The notes below the pieces were generated by a model. The model was not told where the DNA came from. It saw only the letters and a program-made list of their open reading frames with translations, and made no database searches. DNA of 64,000 bases from Pseudarthrobacter naphthalenicus (GTDB lineage Bacteria > Actinomycetota > Actinomycetes > Actinomycetales > Micrococcaceae): positions 1 through 64,000 of the forward strand of contig NZ_JARESG010000010.1 of the NCBI RefSeq assembly GCF_029076445.1, read 5' to 3'. The translations under genes were made by a program, and so were the position numbers. Numbering within the stretch: position 1 is the stretch's first letter; every line of letters starts with the position of its first letter. This document shows positions 52,787 to 59,958 of this stretch, piece by piece.

Positions 52787-53362
52787 TCAGCGGCTGGCCG
52801 CGGGAACCAGGACCCAAAGAACCTCCACCGGTTCGTTGGTCGGATTAACCCATGTATGGGGTTCGCGGCCCGGGAACGTCACGGTGTCGCCGGAGGTGAG
52901 GTCGAATTCCTCGTTTGTCATGATCAGGCGGATGCTGCCCTTGACCACATGCAGGACGTCAACGTCGCAGTCCACGGCATACAGTTCGGCTTCGCCCCGG
53001 CCGTGCGGCGCGATGACGGCCTGGATGATCTGGATGCGCCGTTCGGAGCGGGCAGTCAGCAACCGCTCCACGATGCCTTCGCCGCCGAGCGAGATCCGGG
53101 GACCTTCATCCCGCCTGGTCAGATGGGTTTCCGGGGCGGCGAACAGGTCGCCGATGGAGATGGAGAGAACCTGGCACAAGGTCACCAGCGAGGCCACGGA
53201 AGGGGAGGTCAGGTCCCGCTCCACGCGGCTGAGAAATCCCTTGGTCAGGCCGGTGGCGTCGGCAACCTGTTCAATGGTCAGACGCTGCGACTGCCGGGCA
53301 GCGCGGATTCTGGACCCGATGGCCACCGGAACGTTGCTCGGCTCGACTGGCAGTGCCTTCAT
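52787..53362 (-). CDS. XRE-cupin regulator (PuuR-like)
   Basis: A 191-residue regulator. An N-terminal helix-turn-helix (about 15-75; RLTIEQVADATGLTKGFLSR) is joined to a C-terminal cupin (about 115-188; VLHVVKGSIRLIM, SGDTVTFPGREPHTW). This architecture is shared with PuuR, which controls putrescine use in E. coli. It is the first gene of a leftward set with the ureohydrolase (about 98 bases downstream) and decarboxylase, so it probably controls them in response to a polyamine, guanidino compound or arginine derivative. Confidence 0.87.
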   Translation of the reverse strand: MKALPVEPSNVPVAIGSRIRAARQSQRLTIEQVADATGLTKGFLSRVERDLTSPSVASLVTLCQVLSISIGDLFAAPETHLTRRDEGPRISLGGEGIVERLLTARSERRIQIIQAVIAPHGRGEAELYAVDCDVDVLHVVKGSIRLIMTNEEFDLTSGDTVTFPGREPHTWVNPTNEPVEVLWVLVPAASR

Positions 53363-53480
53363 GTGCGGACCTTTCGTGGCCGGCGGTCCGGCCCCATCTC
53401 TGGAGCAATCCTAGTGGCCAACCGCTGGCAGACCGCGGCGCGCACCGCGGCAGTCAAACAGCGTCCGCAACGGCAGGCGC

Positions 53481-53533
53481 ACGACGGCGGCACCTCGGTT
53501 CCGTCGCAGGGAAACCGAAAGTGCCGCCGTCGT
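53481..53533 (-). terminator. Terminator of the acidic-protein gene
   Basis: Perfect 13-base arms ACGACGGCGGCAC (53481-53493) and GTGCCGCCGTCGT (53521-53533) with an inner TCGGTT/AACCGA pairing. It begins 6 bases beyond the stop of the 78-residue acidic protein gene. Confidence 0.75.
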
Positions 53534-53538
53534 CCGTT

Positions 53539-53775
53539 CTATTCAGTGTCCGATTCAGCCTCGCGGAATTCGTCGTCATCCAGCGGAACCACGCGTTCCT
53601 CGGCGTCCACTTCCACCGGGGGTGTGGGGATCACGGCTTCTTCGGCGTCCAGGAACTCGTCCTCGGCGTCCCACTCGTCTTCGTTGATGGGGACATCCTC
53701 TGCGTAGTCGTAAGCGGGATCCGCTTCTACTGCGTCCAGGTGCGGCATGTCCGGTTGGGGTCCGGCGGTGTTCAT
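53539..53775 (-). CDS. Small, very acidic hypothetical protein
   Basis: A 78-residue protein, not recognised. About a third of its residues are Asp or Glu (for example INEDEWDAEDEFLDAEEA), with almost no Lys or Arg, so its isoelectric point must be very low. It is probably disordered. GGAGG a few bases before the ATG and a strong terminator just after the stop show it is a real transcription unit. A role as ion buffer, DNA mimic or protein partner is possible but unsupported. Confidence 0.72.
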   Translation of the reverse strand: MNTAGPQPDMPHLDAVEADPAYDYAEDVPINEDEWDAEDEFLDAEEAVIPTPPVEVDAEERVVPLDDDEFREAESDTE

Positions 53776-54030
53776 GATTCAACCTCCGTTTGATCGCCTG
53801 ACGTGCTCATGCGGTGGGAGCCACCCGGCTCCACATCTTCATCAGAGCACCGCCCGCCAGCCCGGTCAAGGGCCTTTGGCACCCCCTCGGGAGTGGCCCG
53901 TCCCGCCGCAGATTTTGAGGTAAACCGAAACCCGGCAGTGAGGTCTGCCAGCCGAAAATCCGCGGTTTAACGCGGTAGTCTGGACGCTGCAATGGGGCCG
54001 AACCATGCCCTATCCAGCACAGGAGTTCCA
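53776..54030. other. Intergenic region
   Basis: A 255-base divergent gap between the acidic-protein gene and the ferritin-like/VIT1 gene. It contains GGAGCC-ACCC-GGCTCC around 53818-53833 and an AT-richer stretch around 53910-53985 that probably carries the VIT1 promoter. No IdeR or Fur-type box could be identified by eye. Confidence 0.35.
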
Positions 54031-55173
54031 GTGTCTCACCCCACCCATTCAAACCAATCCAAGCCGACAGACGAGGCGCCGCCGGGAACCGGCAAGCCCA
54101 CCCCGGCCGACCTCCGCCGCTGGCGCCAGTACCTGGCGGATGAACGCGCAGAGGCCGCCGTCTATCGCGATCTGGCACAAAACCGTGACGGCGAAGAGCG
54201 CGACATCCTGCTGGCCCTGGCCGAAGCCGAAGGCCGGCACGAGGCCCACTGGCTCCAGCTCCTCGGTGAGCACGCAGGCAAGCCGCGGCCCGCGTCCTTC
54301 CGCAGCCAGCTGCTGGGCTTCCTGGCCCGCCACTTCGGTTCAGTCTTCGTCCTGGCACTGGCCCAGCGCGCCGAGGGCCGCTCGCCCTACGCCAAGGATC
54401 CCAACGCCACGGACGCCATGGCGGCAGATGAACAGATCCACGAGGAAGTGGTCCGCGGCCTGGCCACCCGGGGCCGCAACCGGCTTGCCGGGACTTTCCG
54501 GGCCGCCGTCTTCGGGGCAAACGACGGCCTGGTCAGCAACCTCTCGCTCGTGGTGGGCATGGCCGCTTCCGGGGTGGCCAGCGGTGTGGTGCTTCTCAGC
54601 GGCATCGCCGGACTCCTGGCCGGCGCCATGTCCATGGCGGCCGGTGAGTTCGTTTCCGTGCGCTCCCAGCGGGAGCTGCTGGCGGCCACCCGGCCCACGC
54701 AGATCACGCTCGCCGCCGCGCCGAACCTGGACCTCGAACACAACGAGCTCCTGCTTGTCTATCTGGCGCGGGGGATGTCCCGGGAAGCAGCCGAACACCG
54801 CGTTGCCGAACGCATGGGGCTGCTCAACTGCGACTGCGACCCCAGCCTGTCCCTTCAGCCCGAGCTTCCCGAGACCGAGGACGAGCACGAAGCCGTGGGG
54901 ACCGCGTGGGGCGCCGCACTGTCCAGCTTCTGCTTCTTCGCCTCCGGCGCCGTGGTGCCCATCCTGCCGTTCCTGTTCGGCCTGACCGGCGTGCCCGCCC
55001 TGGCGGTGGCCGGCGTGCTCGTGGGACTGGCGCTGCTGGTAACCGGCGGCATCGTCGGGCTGCTGTCCGGGACCTCGCCTCTGAGCCGCGGCCTGCGCCA
55101 GCTCGCCATTGGCCTGGGGGCGGCCGCCGTGACCTACGTCCTGGGGCTCGCCTTCGGCACGGTGGTGGGCTAA
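54031..55173 (+). CDS. Ferritin-like (Er) domain fused to VIT1/CCC1 iron or manganese transporter
   Basis: A 380-residue MbfA-like protein. Residues about 25-150 form a ferritin-like diiron domain with Glu and His ligands (LADERAEAAVYRDLAQNRDG; LAEAEGRHEAHWLQLL; AADEQIHEEVVRGL). Residues about 155-380 are the VIT1 membrane part with five helices (FGANDGLVSNLSLVVGMAAS; GAMSMAAGEFVSVRSQRELL). It should export Fe(II) or Mn(II) from the cytoplasm and limit oxidative stress. GTG 54031 is chosen because AGGAG lies 5 bases upstream. CDCD near residue 282 is an extra possible metal site. Confidence 0.87.
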   Translation: MSHPTHSNQSKPTDEAPPGTGKPTPADLRRWRQYLADERAEAAVYRDLAQNRDGEERDILLALAEAEGRHEAHWLQLLGEHAGKPRPASFRSQLLGFLARHFGSVFVLALAQRAEGRSPYAKDPNATDAMAADEQIHEEVVRGLATRGRNRLAGTFRAAVFGANDGLVSNLSLVVGMAASGVASGVVLLSGIAGLLAGAMSMAAGEFVSVRSQRELLAATRPTQITLAAAPNLDLEHNELLLVYLARGMSREAAEHRVAERMGLLNCDCDPSLSLQPELPETEDEHEAVGTAWGAALSSFCFFASGAVVPILPFLFGLTGVPALAVAGVLVGLALLVTGGIVGLLSGTSPLSRGLRQLAIGLGAAAVTYVLGLAFGTVVG

Positions 55174-55190
55174 CGCTGTGGTGGGCTAAC
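55162..55190. repeat. 13-bp direct repeat at convergent stop codons
   Basis: GTGGTGGGCTAAC occurs at 55162-55174 and 55178-55190, a tandem duplication with a 16-base period. The first copy holds the TAA of the VIT1-fusion gene, and the second overlaps the stop of the leftward nucleotide-binding protein gene. Confidence 0.8.
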
Positions 55191-56319
55191 CGCCCAGCAC
55201 GGCGAGTGCTTCGGCCACGCTGTCCACAAGGAAGATCCGGTCTGCCATGGGGCTGCCTGCCGCGAGCCGGTGCAGCATCGGCCACGCGGGCAGTTCCTGC
55301 TCCCAGTGGCGCCTGCCAACCAGCACCATGGGAGTGACTGCTTCCCAGGAACTGTAATAGTTTTCGCATGCGTCCTGGAAGATTTCCTGCACGGTACCTG
55401 CCGCTCCGGGCAGGAAGATCACTCCGCCGTCGCACAGTTCCAGCAGGATCGCCTCCCGGATTGAATTGGCGAAGTACTTGGCGATGTGCGTGGCGAAGTA
55501 GTTGGGCGGCTCATGCCCGTAGAACCAGGTGGGGACACCCAACGAGGGGGTTCCGTCCGGATAACGTTCGACGACGGCCGCCGCCTCGCGTGCCCAGGCG
55601 GACACCGAGGGCCGGAAGCCGGGCACGGCCCCAAGCCCGGCCAGCACCTCTTGGAACCCCGCGTCGGGAATTCCGCTGAGGTAGGCGCCGAGGTTGGCGG
55701 CCTCCATGGCGCCCGGACCGCCGCCTGTTGCCACCAGCCTGCCGGTCTGGGCGAGGAGCCGTCCCAGCTCTGCGGCCTGGGCGAATTCCAGGGTGCCGCG
55801 GCGGGCTGTGTGGCCGCCCATCACCCCGACGGTGGCCCGGCCCGCGCGGAGCTCCGAGCGCATGAACTCGTCCAGTGCGTCGCCGATGGCGTGATCGTGC
55901 AGCGCCGATGCCAGGGTGGCGTCCAGCCGGTGCCGCTGCCCGGGACGGATGCTCCAGTGATACACCAGGGCATCGGGAAGTTCCTCATAGGGTCTGTGAT
56001 CCAGTCCGGCGTACAGTTCCTGCGGGGTGTACAGCCCTGCCCGGTAGGGATCAAACGGCACACCTTCAAGCTTGGGAAAAATCAGGGCACCGCGGCGCCG
56101 CAGTCCTGCTTCGACGTCCTGATCGAAGGTACAGCCGAGGAAAATGGCGCCTTCCGCGTCCAGTCTTTCCAGCGCGGCCGTCCGGCCGCGCAGGTCCAGG
56201 GACTGGGCGTGCCAGCCGCGCATCGACACGGCGCCGGCCGCCACCAGGCGGTCGAAGCCCTCAAGGCTTTCGACCTCGATGGTCCGCGGGCTGGGGACCA
56301 GACCGCCGGCACGGTTCAT
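55186..56319 (-). CDS. LOG-family Rossmann-fold nucleotide-binding protein
   Basis: A 377-residue protein whose C-terminal half (about 160-377) has the lysine-decarboxylase-like/LOG fold: VGVMGGHTARRG (about 163-174), VATGGGPGAMEAANLGAYLS (about 197-216) and FLPGAAGTVQEIFQ near 303. The last corresponds to the family's PGGxGTxxE with one Gly replaced by Ala. The N-terminal 150 residues are an extension of unknown function. Related enzymes hydrolyse nucleoside 5'-monophosphates such as cytokinin nucleotides. Arg and Glu catalytic residues appear retained, but activity is uncertain. Confidence 0.78.
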   Translation of the reverse strand: MNRAGGLVPSPRTIEVESLEGFDRLVAAGAVSMRGWHAQSLDLRGRTAALERLDAEGAIFLGCTFDQDVEAGLRRRGALIFPKLEGVPFDPYRAGLYTPQELYAGLDHRPYEELPDALVYHWSIRPGQRHRLDATLASALHDHAIGDALDEFMRSELRAGRATVGVMGGHTARRGTLEFAQAAELGRLLAQTGRLVATGGGPGAMEAANLGAYLSGIPDAGFQEVLAGLGAVPGFRPSVSAWAREAAAVVERYPDGTPSLGVPTWFYGHEPPNYFATHIAKYFANSIREAILLELCDGGVIFLPGAAGTVQEIFQDACENYYSSWEAVTPMVLVGRRHWEQELPAWPMLHRLAAGSPMADRIFLVDSVAEALAVLGG

Positions 56320-56328
56320 TCCGTAAAC

Positions 56329-56799
56329 CTAGCGGGAGAGCCCGGCAGTGCCCGTGACGTGTTGCTCCAGCCTGAGCAGGGTCTCCTCGATGCTGGCAGG
56401 GTGGCGGCGCAGGTAGCCGGCCAGCCGCAGGAAGAACTTGCCCCGGACCGCCCTGGCGTCCCACTGTTCGGTGACGCGCGTCCCGGCCGTACCGGCGGCA
56501 TCCGTGGCCGGCTCAAGGAGGTAGCGCCAGATATGGCCGTAGAAGTGGCGCCAGGCAATACGCCGGCCTTCCTCGAATTCGCAGACCGTGTTGAGGATTT
56601 TGTAGTCCACTTTCATGTTCATCTCCATGCCGAACCGCGCACCGAGGACCAGCCGCTCCGGACCGCGCGGCTGAGCGCCCTTGACGGTGCCGGAGCCATC
56701 GATCACGCTGTGCAGCGCCGGCGTGGCCAGTACCTCAAAGATCTGTTCCGGTGCTGCGGGGATGAATCTCTCACGGGACACCAGGTAGCGGTTGTTCAT
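56329..56799 (-). CDS. SRPBCC-family (polyketide cyclase-like) protein
   Basis: A 156-residue START/Bet v1-like protein. Features are VSRERFIPAAPEQIFEVLAT near the N-terminus and a beta-rich body (RIAWRHFYGHIWRYLLEP) followed by a long C-terminal helix (RGKFFLRLAGYLRRHPASIE). Such proteins bind lipophilic ligands in a central cavity. It lies 9 bases upstream of the LOG-family gene in the same direction, so both may be co-transcribed. No specific ligand can be proposed. Confidence 0.8.
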   Translation of the reverse strand: MNNRYLVSRERFIPAAPEQIFEVLATPALHSVIDGSGTVKGAQPRGPERLVLGARFGMEMNMKVDYKILNTVCEFEEGRRIAWRHFYGHIWRYLLEPATDAAGTAGTRVTEQWDARAVRGKFFLRLAGYLRRHPASIEETLLRLEQHVTGTAGLSR

Positions 56800-56826
56800 G
56801 CCCCCAGCCTAGGGGGTACTTGAAAG

Positions 56827-58074
56827 CTAGAGAACCGCTTCCGCGCGTCCGACGGCGGCGTCCGTGCTTGACGCGGACGGCGCATGCCCTGCGGTGGTTG
56901 TCCCCCGAACGGCGGTCCGCGCTCCGGTCCGTTTGGCTCCGGCGGCGGCGATGATCATAACGACGAGGCCCAGCAGGGTGATGCCGGCGCCGGCCCAGAT
57001 GGGTGAGGTGTAGCCGAGGCCGGCGGTGATGGTTACGCCACCGAGCCACGCCCCGAGGGCGTTACCCACGTTGAAGGCGCCTATGTTGGCTCCGGATGCG
57101 AGCGTTGGTGCGCTGGACGCGTACTTCATCACCCGCATCTGCAGGCCAGGAACGGTGGCGAATCCGAAGCCCCCCATGAGGACGATGGAGGCGATGGTGA
57201 GCGCTTGGTTGCCTGCGGTCAGGGCAAAGCCGACCAGCACCACCACGAGCACCGAGAGCACCACTACGAGCGTGCGGTCCACGTTGCGGTCCGCGGCCTT
57301 GCCGCCGATGGTATTGCCGATGAACAGGCCAACACCGAAGACGATGAGCAGCCACGGCACGGTGGATGCCGCGAAGCCGGAGACGTCGGTGAGCGTGAAG
57401 GCAATGTAGGTGAAGGCACCGAACATCCCGCCGTAGCCGAGGATGGTGACCAGGATGGAGAGCCAGACCTGGCCGGATCGGAAGGCGCGCAGTTCAGTGC
57501 GCAGGGATCCCGGCACCGTGTCGCCGTGACCGGTCTTGGGCACCAGTGTGAGGATTCCTGCGAGGGCGATGACACCAATCACGGTGATGGCCCAGAACGT
57601 GGAGCGCCAGCCGGCAGCCTGTCCCAGCATGGTGCCGAACGGTACGCCCAGAACGTTGGCTGCCGTGAGCCCGGTGAACATGATGGCAATGGCACCGGCT
57701 TTTTTGGTGGGGGCCACCATGTCCGCGGCCACCACGGCGCCAATTCCGAAGAAGGCGCCATGGGCCAGGGCAGCAATGATGCGGCCGATCATCATCATCC
57801 CGTAATCAGGGGCAATGGCTGAGATTAGGTTGCCTGCGACGAACAGCACCAGCAGCACGGCGAGAACTGGCTTGCGCTCAAAGCGTGTCACCGCCGCGGT
57901 GAGCAGCAAGGCCCCAACGACGACCGCGAGGGCGTAGCCGGAGATCAGCCAGCCTGCCGTGGCCTCGCTGACCTGGAAATCGGCGGCAACCTCGGGCAGC
58001 AGGCCCATGATGACGAACTCGGTGAGTCCGATGCCGAACCCGCCGAGGGCAAGGGCTATCAGGCCGATGGGCAT
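56827..58074 (-). CDS. DHA1-family MFS efflux pump
   Basis: A 415-residue, 12-helix transporter. Motifs are GGFGIGLTEFVIMGLLPEVA (helix 1), the RFERKPVLAVL loop and RIIAALAHGAFFGIGAVVAA (helix 4), typical of the AraJ/drug-efflux branch. ATG 58074 has AAAGGAG 7 bases upstream, so the longer frame starting at 58227 is not used. It diverges from a MarR regulator across a region with a large inverted repeat, suggesting joint control. Confidence 0.88.
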   Translation of the reverse strand: MPIGLIALALGGFGIGLTEFVIMGLLPEVAADFQVSEATAGWLISGYALAVVVGALLLTAAVTRFERKPVLAVLLVLFVAGNLISAIAPDYGMMMIGRIIAALAHGAFFGIGAVVAADMVAPTKKAGAIAIMFTGLTAANVLGVPFGTMLGQAAGWRSTFWAITVIGVIALAGILTLVPKTGHGDTVPGSLRTELRAFRSGQVWLSILVTILGYGGMFGAFTYIAFTLTDVSGFAASTVPWLLIVFGVGLFIGNTIGGKAADRNVDRTLVVVLSVLVVVLVGFALTAGNQALTIASIVLMGGFGFATVPGLQMRVMKYASSAPTLASGANIGAFNVGNALGAWLGGVTITAGLGYTSPIWAGAGITLLGLVVMIIAAAGAKRTGARTAVRGTTTAGHAPSASSTDAAVGRAEAVL

Positions 58075-58122
58075 GGGAGTGCTCCTTTGAGAATGTACGG
58101 GAAGAGATACGAAGCGTAAACT

Positions 58123-58182
58123 AGTAGTTGCAGACGCGTTATTTATTGTTGCACGAGCAGATACAACGCGCAAGCAACTACT
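58123..58182. promoter_or_regulatory. Large inverted repeat between MFS pump and marR
   Basis: Two 18-base arms (58123-58140 and 58165-58182) match at 15 of 18 positions, including a perfect outer 9-mer AGTAGTTGC/GCAACTACT and an inner ACGCGTT-like block. They flank a 24-base AT-rich centre. This probably forms paired MarR binding sites controlling both divergent genes. Confidence 0.55.
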
Positions 58183-58244
58183 TTGATATGTGTGCCGGTT
58201 CACGCCCCCAGGCGTCCCTGCATACACCCGGAAAGGACAGGAAA

Positions 58245-58694
58245 ATGGGCATCAAGGACGACGCCGTCGAGGTTCGCGCACAGGGCTGGCGCACCTTGGC
58301 GGCACTGCACGGCCTGATCGAAGGCGAGCTGGAGCGGTCACTGCAGGCCGAATCAAAGCTCTCCGTAGTGGAGTACACCGTGCTGGACGCGCTCAGCCGC
58401 CAGGACGGCTGGCACATGCGGATGCAACAGCTGGCACGCGCCACCGCCCTCAGCGCCAGCGCCACCACCCGCCTGGTCAACCGCCTCGAGGACCGCGGGC
58501 TATTGACCCGGATCCTTTGCGCGGACGACCGCCGGGGAATCTACACGGAGCTCACCGCCAGCGGCGTGGCCCTGCTTGAGGAGGCCCGGCCGGTCCATGA
58601 CACCACGCTGGAGCGCGCCCTGGCTGAGGCGCAGGACGTTCCGGAGCTTGCCGCTTTGGTCGACGCCCTGCCGCGGCTCCACGCCGCGGCCTAG
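58245..58694 (+). CDS. MarR-family transcriptional regulator
   Basis: A 149-residue winged-helix protein. The recognition region is MRMQQLARATALSASATTRL (about 58-77), followed by VNRLEDRGLLTRILCADDRR, with N- and C-terminal dimerisation helices. ATG 58245 follows GGAAAGGACAGGAAA, fixing the start; the frame is open further upstream through the operator region. It is divergent from the DHA1 pump, its likely target. The inducing ligand is unknown. Confidence 0.9.
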   Translation: MGIKDDAVEVRAQGWRTLAALHGLIEGELERSLQAESKLSVVEYTVLDALSRQDGWHMRMQQLARATALSASATTRLVNRLEDRGLLTRILCADDRRGIYTELTASGVALLEEARPVHDTTLERALAEAQDVPELAALVDALPRLHAAA

Positions 58695-58732
58695 CCGACA
58701 CGCTTTCGCCGCTTTGTCTGGACAAAAACTCC

Positions 58733-58761
58733 TTGACCGGAGGCAGCTTCAGGCATAGATT
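58733..58761 (+). promoter_or_regulatory. Promoter of the ArsR/AHSA1 operon
   Basis: TTGACC (58733-58738) and TAGATT (58756-58761) with a 17-base spacer match consensus at 5/6 and 4/6. The operator-like inverted repeat begins two bases downstream. Confidence 0.55.
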
Positions 58762-58762
58762 T

Positions 58763-58802
58763 GTAATCAATCAATCAGTTGATCAATGAAGAAGTTGATT
58801 AC
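58763..58802 (+). promoter_or_regulatory. ArsR operator-like inverted repeat
   Basis: GTAATCAA (58763-58770) and TTGATTAC (58795-58802) are perfect inverted arms 24 bases apart. ATCAA/TTGAT repeats, including TTGATCAA, fill the centre. Placed right after the -10 box and before the ArsR start, this is a typical autoregulatory site. Confidence 0.5.
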
Positions 58803-58830
58803 CGGTTTGATGACGTAGAAAGGCCACACG

Positions 58831-59190
58831 ATGAACTCCGACGACGGCACCCTGGACTTGGCCTTTATGGCCCTGGCCGATCCCGTCCGGAGGAGCATCA
58901 TCGCCCGGCTCAGCCGGGGCCCGGCCACCGTGAATGAACTGGCGGAACCTTTCGAGATCTCCAAGCAGGCGGTCTCGAAACACATCCAGGTACTTGAGCA
59001 GGCGCAACTGGTCACCCGGACCAGGGATGCACAGCGCCGGCCCGTGCACCTGAACCCCGCACGGCTCGAGGCGCTCACAGCGTGGATCGACCAATACCGG
59101 CTGGTCCGCGAAGAGCAGTTCCGCGGCCTCGACGCCGTGCTCCGATCCGTCGCCGCAACCGGCGGCGCACACCCCAAGGAATCATCATGA
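58831..59190 (+). CDS. ArsR-family transcriptional regulator
   Basis: A 119-residue winged-helix repressor. The motif LADPVRRSIIARLSRGPATV (about 16-35) and recognition helix ISKQAVSKHIQVLEQAQLVT (about 43-62) are typical. No cysteine metal site is present, so it belongs to the metal-independent ArsR branch commonly paired with AHSA1/SRPBCC genes. Its stop overlaps the start of that gene (ATGA), indicating translational coupling. A strong promoter and inverted repeat lie just upstream. Confidence 0.9.
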   Translation: MNSDDGTLDLAFMALADPVRRSIIARLSRGPATVNELAEPFEISKQAVSKHIQVLEQAQLVTRTRDAQRRPVHLNPARLEALTAWIDQYRLVREEQFRGLDAVLRSVAATGGAHPKESS

Positions 59191-59669
59191 GCAATCCACT
59201 GAACCTCAGCGTTCCTGAGGGACTCCCCTTCATCGACTACGACCGCGAGTTCGAGTTCCCCGTGGCGGACGTCTTCCGCGCCCACAAGGACCCCGCCCTG
59301 ATTACCCAATGGCTCGGTCCGCGCGGCCTCAAGATGGAGATTGACCACTACGACTTCCGGACCGGCGGCACCTACAGCTACCTGCACACCGGGCCCGATG
59401 GCGTGGCCTACGAGTTCAGCGGCGTCTTCCACACGGTCCGGGAAAATGAGTTCGCCATCCAGACCTTCGAGTTCGGCGGCTACCCGGACGTGGTCAGCCT
59501 CGAATTCATGACTTTTGAAGACCTCGGCAACGGGCGCACGCGCTTGCGCGGCCACTCGGTTTACCCCAGCGTGGAAGCCCGCGACGGCATGGCCCAGTCC
59601 GGCATGGAAGGCGGCCTGACAGAAGGCTACGAGCGGCTTGACGAGCTGCTCAGCGGCGCGAAAGTCTAG
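59187..59669 (+). CDS. AHSA1/SRPBCC-domain protein
   Basis: A 160-residue START-like protein of the AHSA1 (Aha1 C-terminal) family. Family features are IDYDREFEFPVADVFRAHKD near the N-terminus, LITQWLGPRGLKMEIDHYDF, and GMAQSGMEGGLTEGYERLDE at the C-terminal helix. It probably binds a hydrophobic small molecule. The ATG at 59187 overlaps the ArsR stop. Such ArsR-AHSA1 pairs are widespread in actinobacteria, and their function is still undefined. Confidence 0.88.
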   Translation: MSNPLNLSVPEGLPFIDYDREFEFPVADVFRAHKDPALITQWLGPRGLKMEIDHYDFRTGGTYSYLHTGPDGVAYEFSGVFHTVRENEFAIQTFEFGGYPDVVSLEFMTFEDLGNGRTRLRGHSVYPSVEARDGMAQSGMEGGLTEGYERLDELLSGAKV

Positions 59670-59679
59670 GACCGCCAAA

Positions 59680-59731
59680 GCACGACGGCGGACGGTTCCC
59701 TTCGGTGGAAGGCGACCGTCCGCCGTCGTGC
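59680..59731 (+). terminator. Strong intrinsic terminator after the ArsR/AHSA1 operon
   Basis: Perfect 17-base arms (59680-59696 and 59715-59731, beginning GCACGACGGCGGACGGT) lie 11 bases after the AHSA1 stop, with an 18-base loop. It again carries the ACGACGGCGG core. Confidence 0.8.
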
Positions 59732-59828
59732 GCACGAAGACGTGCTCCAGGAGAGTGCCCGGATCCTGGTCTGACGTCAGGACAATACTCACGGGCCATT
59801 TAGTAAGCGGTTAGCCGATTATCCGCCC

Positions 59829-59856
59829 TTGACCTTCGCTGGACGCCTGATAACAT
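59829..59856 (+). promoter_or_regulatory. Candidate promoter of the gntR-iolB operon
   Basis: TTGACC (59829-59834) and TAACAT (59851-59856) with 16 bases between match consensus at 5/6 and 4/6, about 103 bases before the GntR start. ATGTC (59871) and GACAT (about 59896) lie downstream as imperfectly spaced inverted arms that could bind the GntR protein. Confidence 0.4.
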
Positions 59857-59958
59857 CAAGAAAAGGGCTCATGTCCTATCAAAAGAACAAAGGGTGACAT
59901 ACTCGGCACGTCCCGGTGGGCGGCGCCCGGTTGGGCCCTGGAACACGGGGAACATTCA

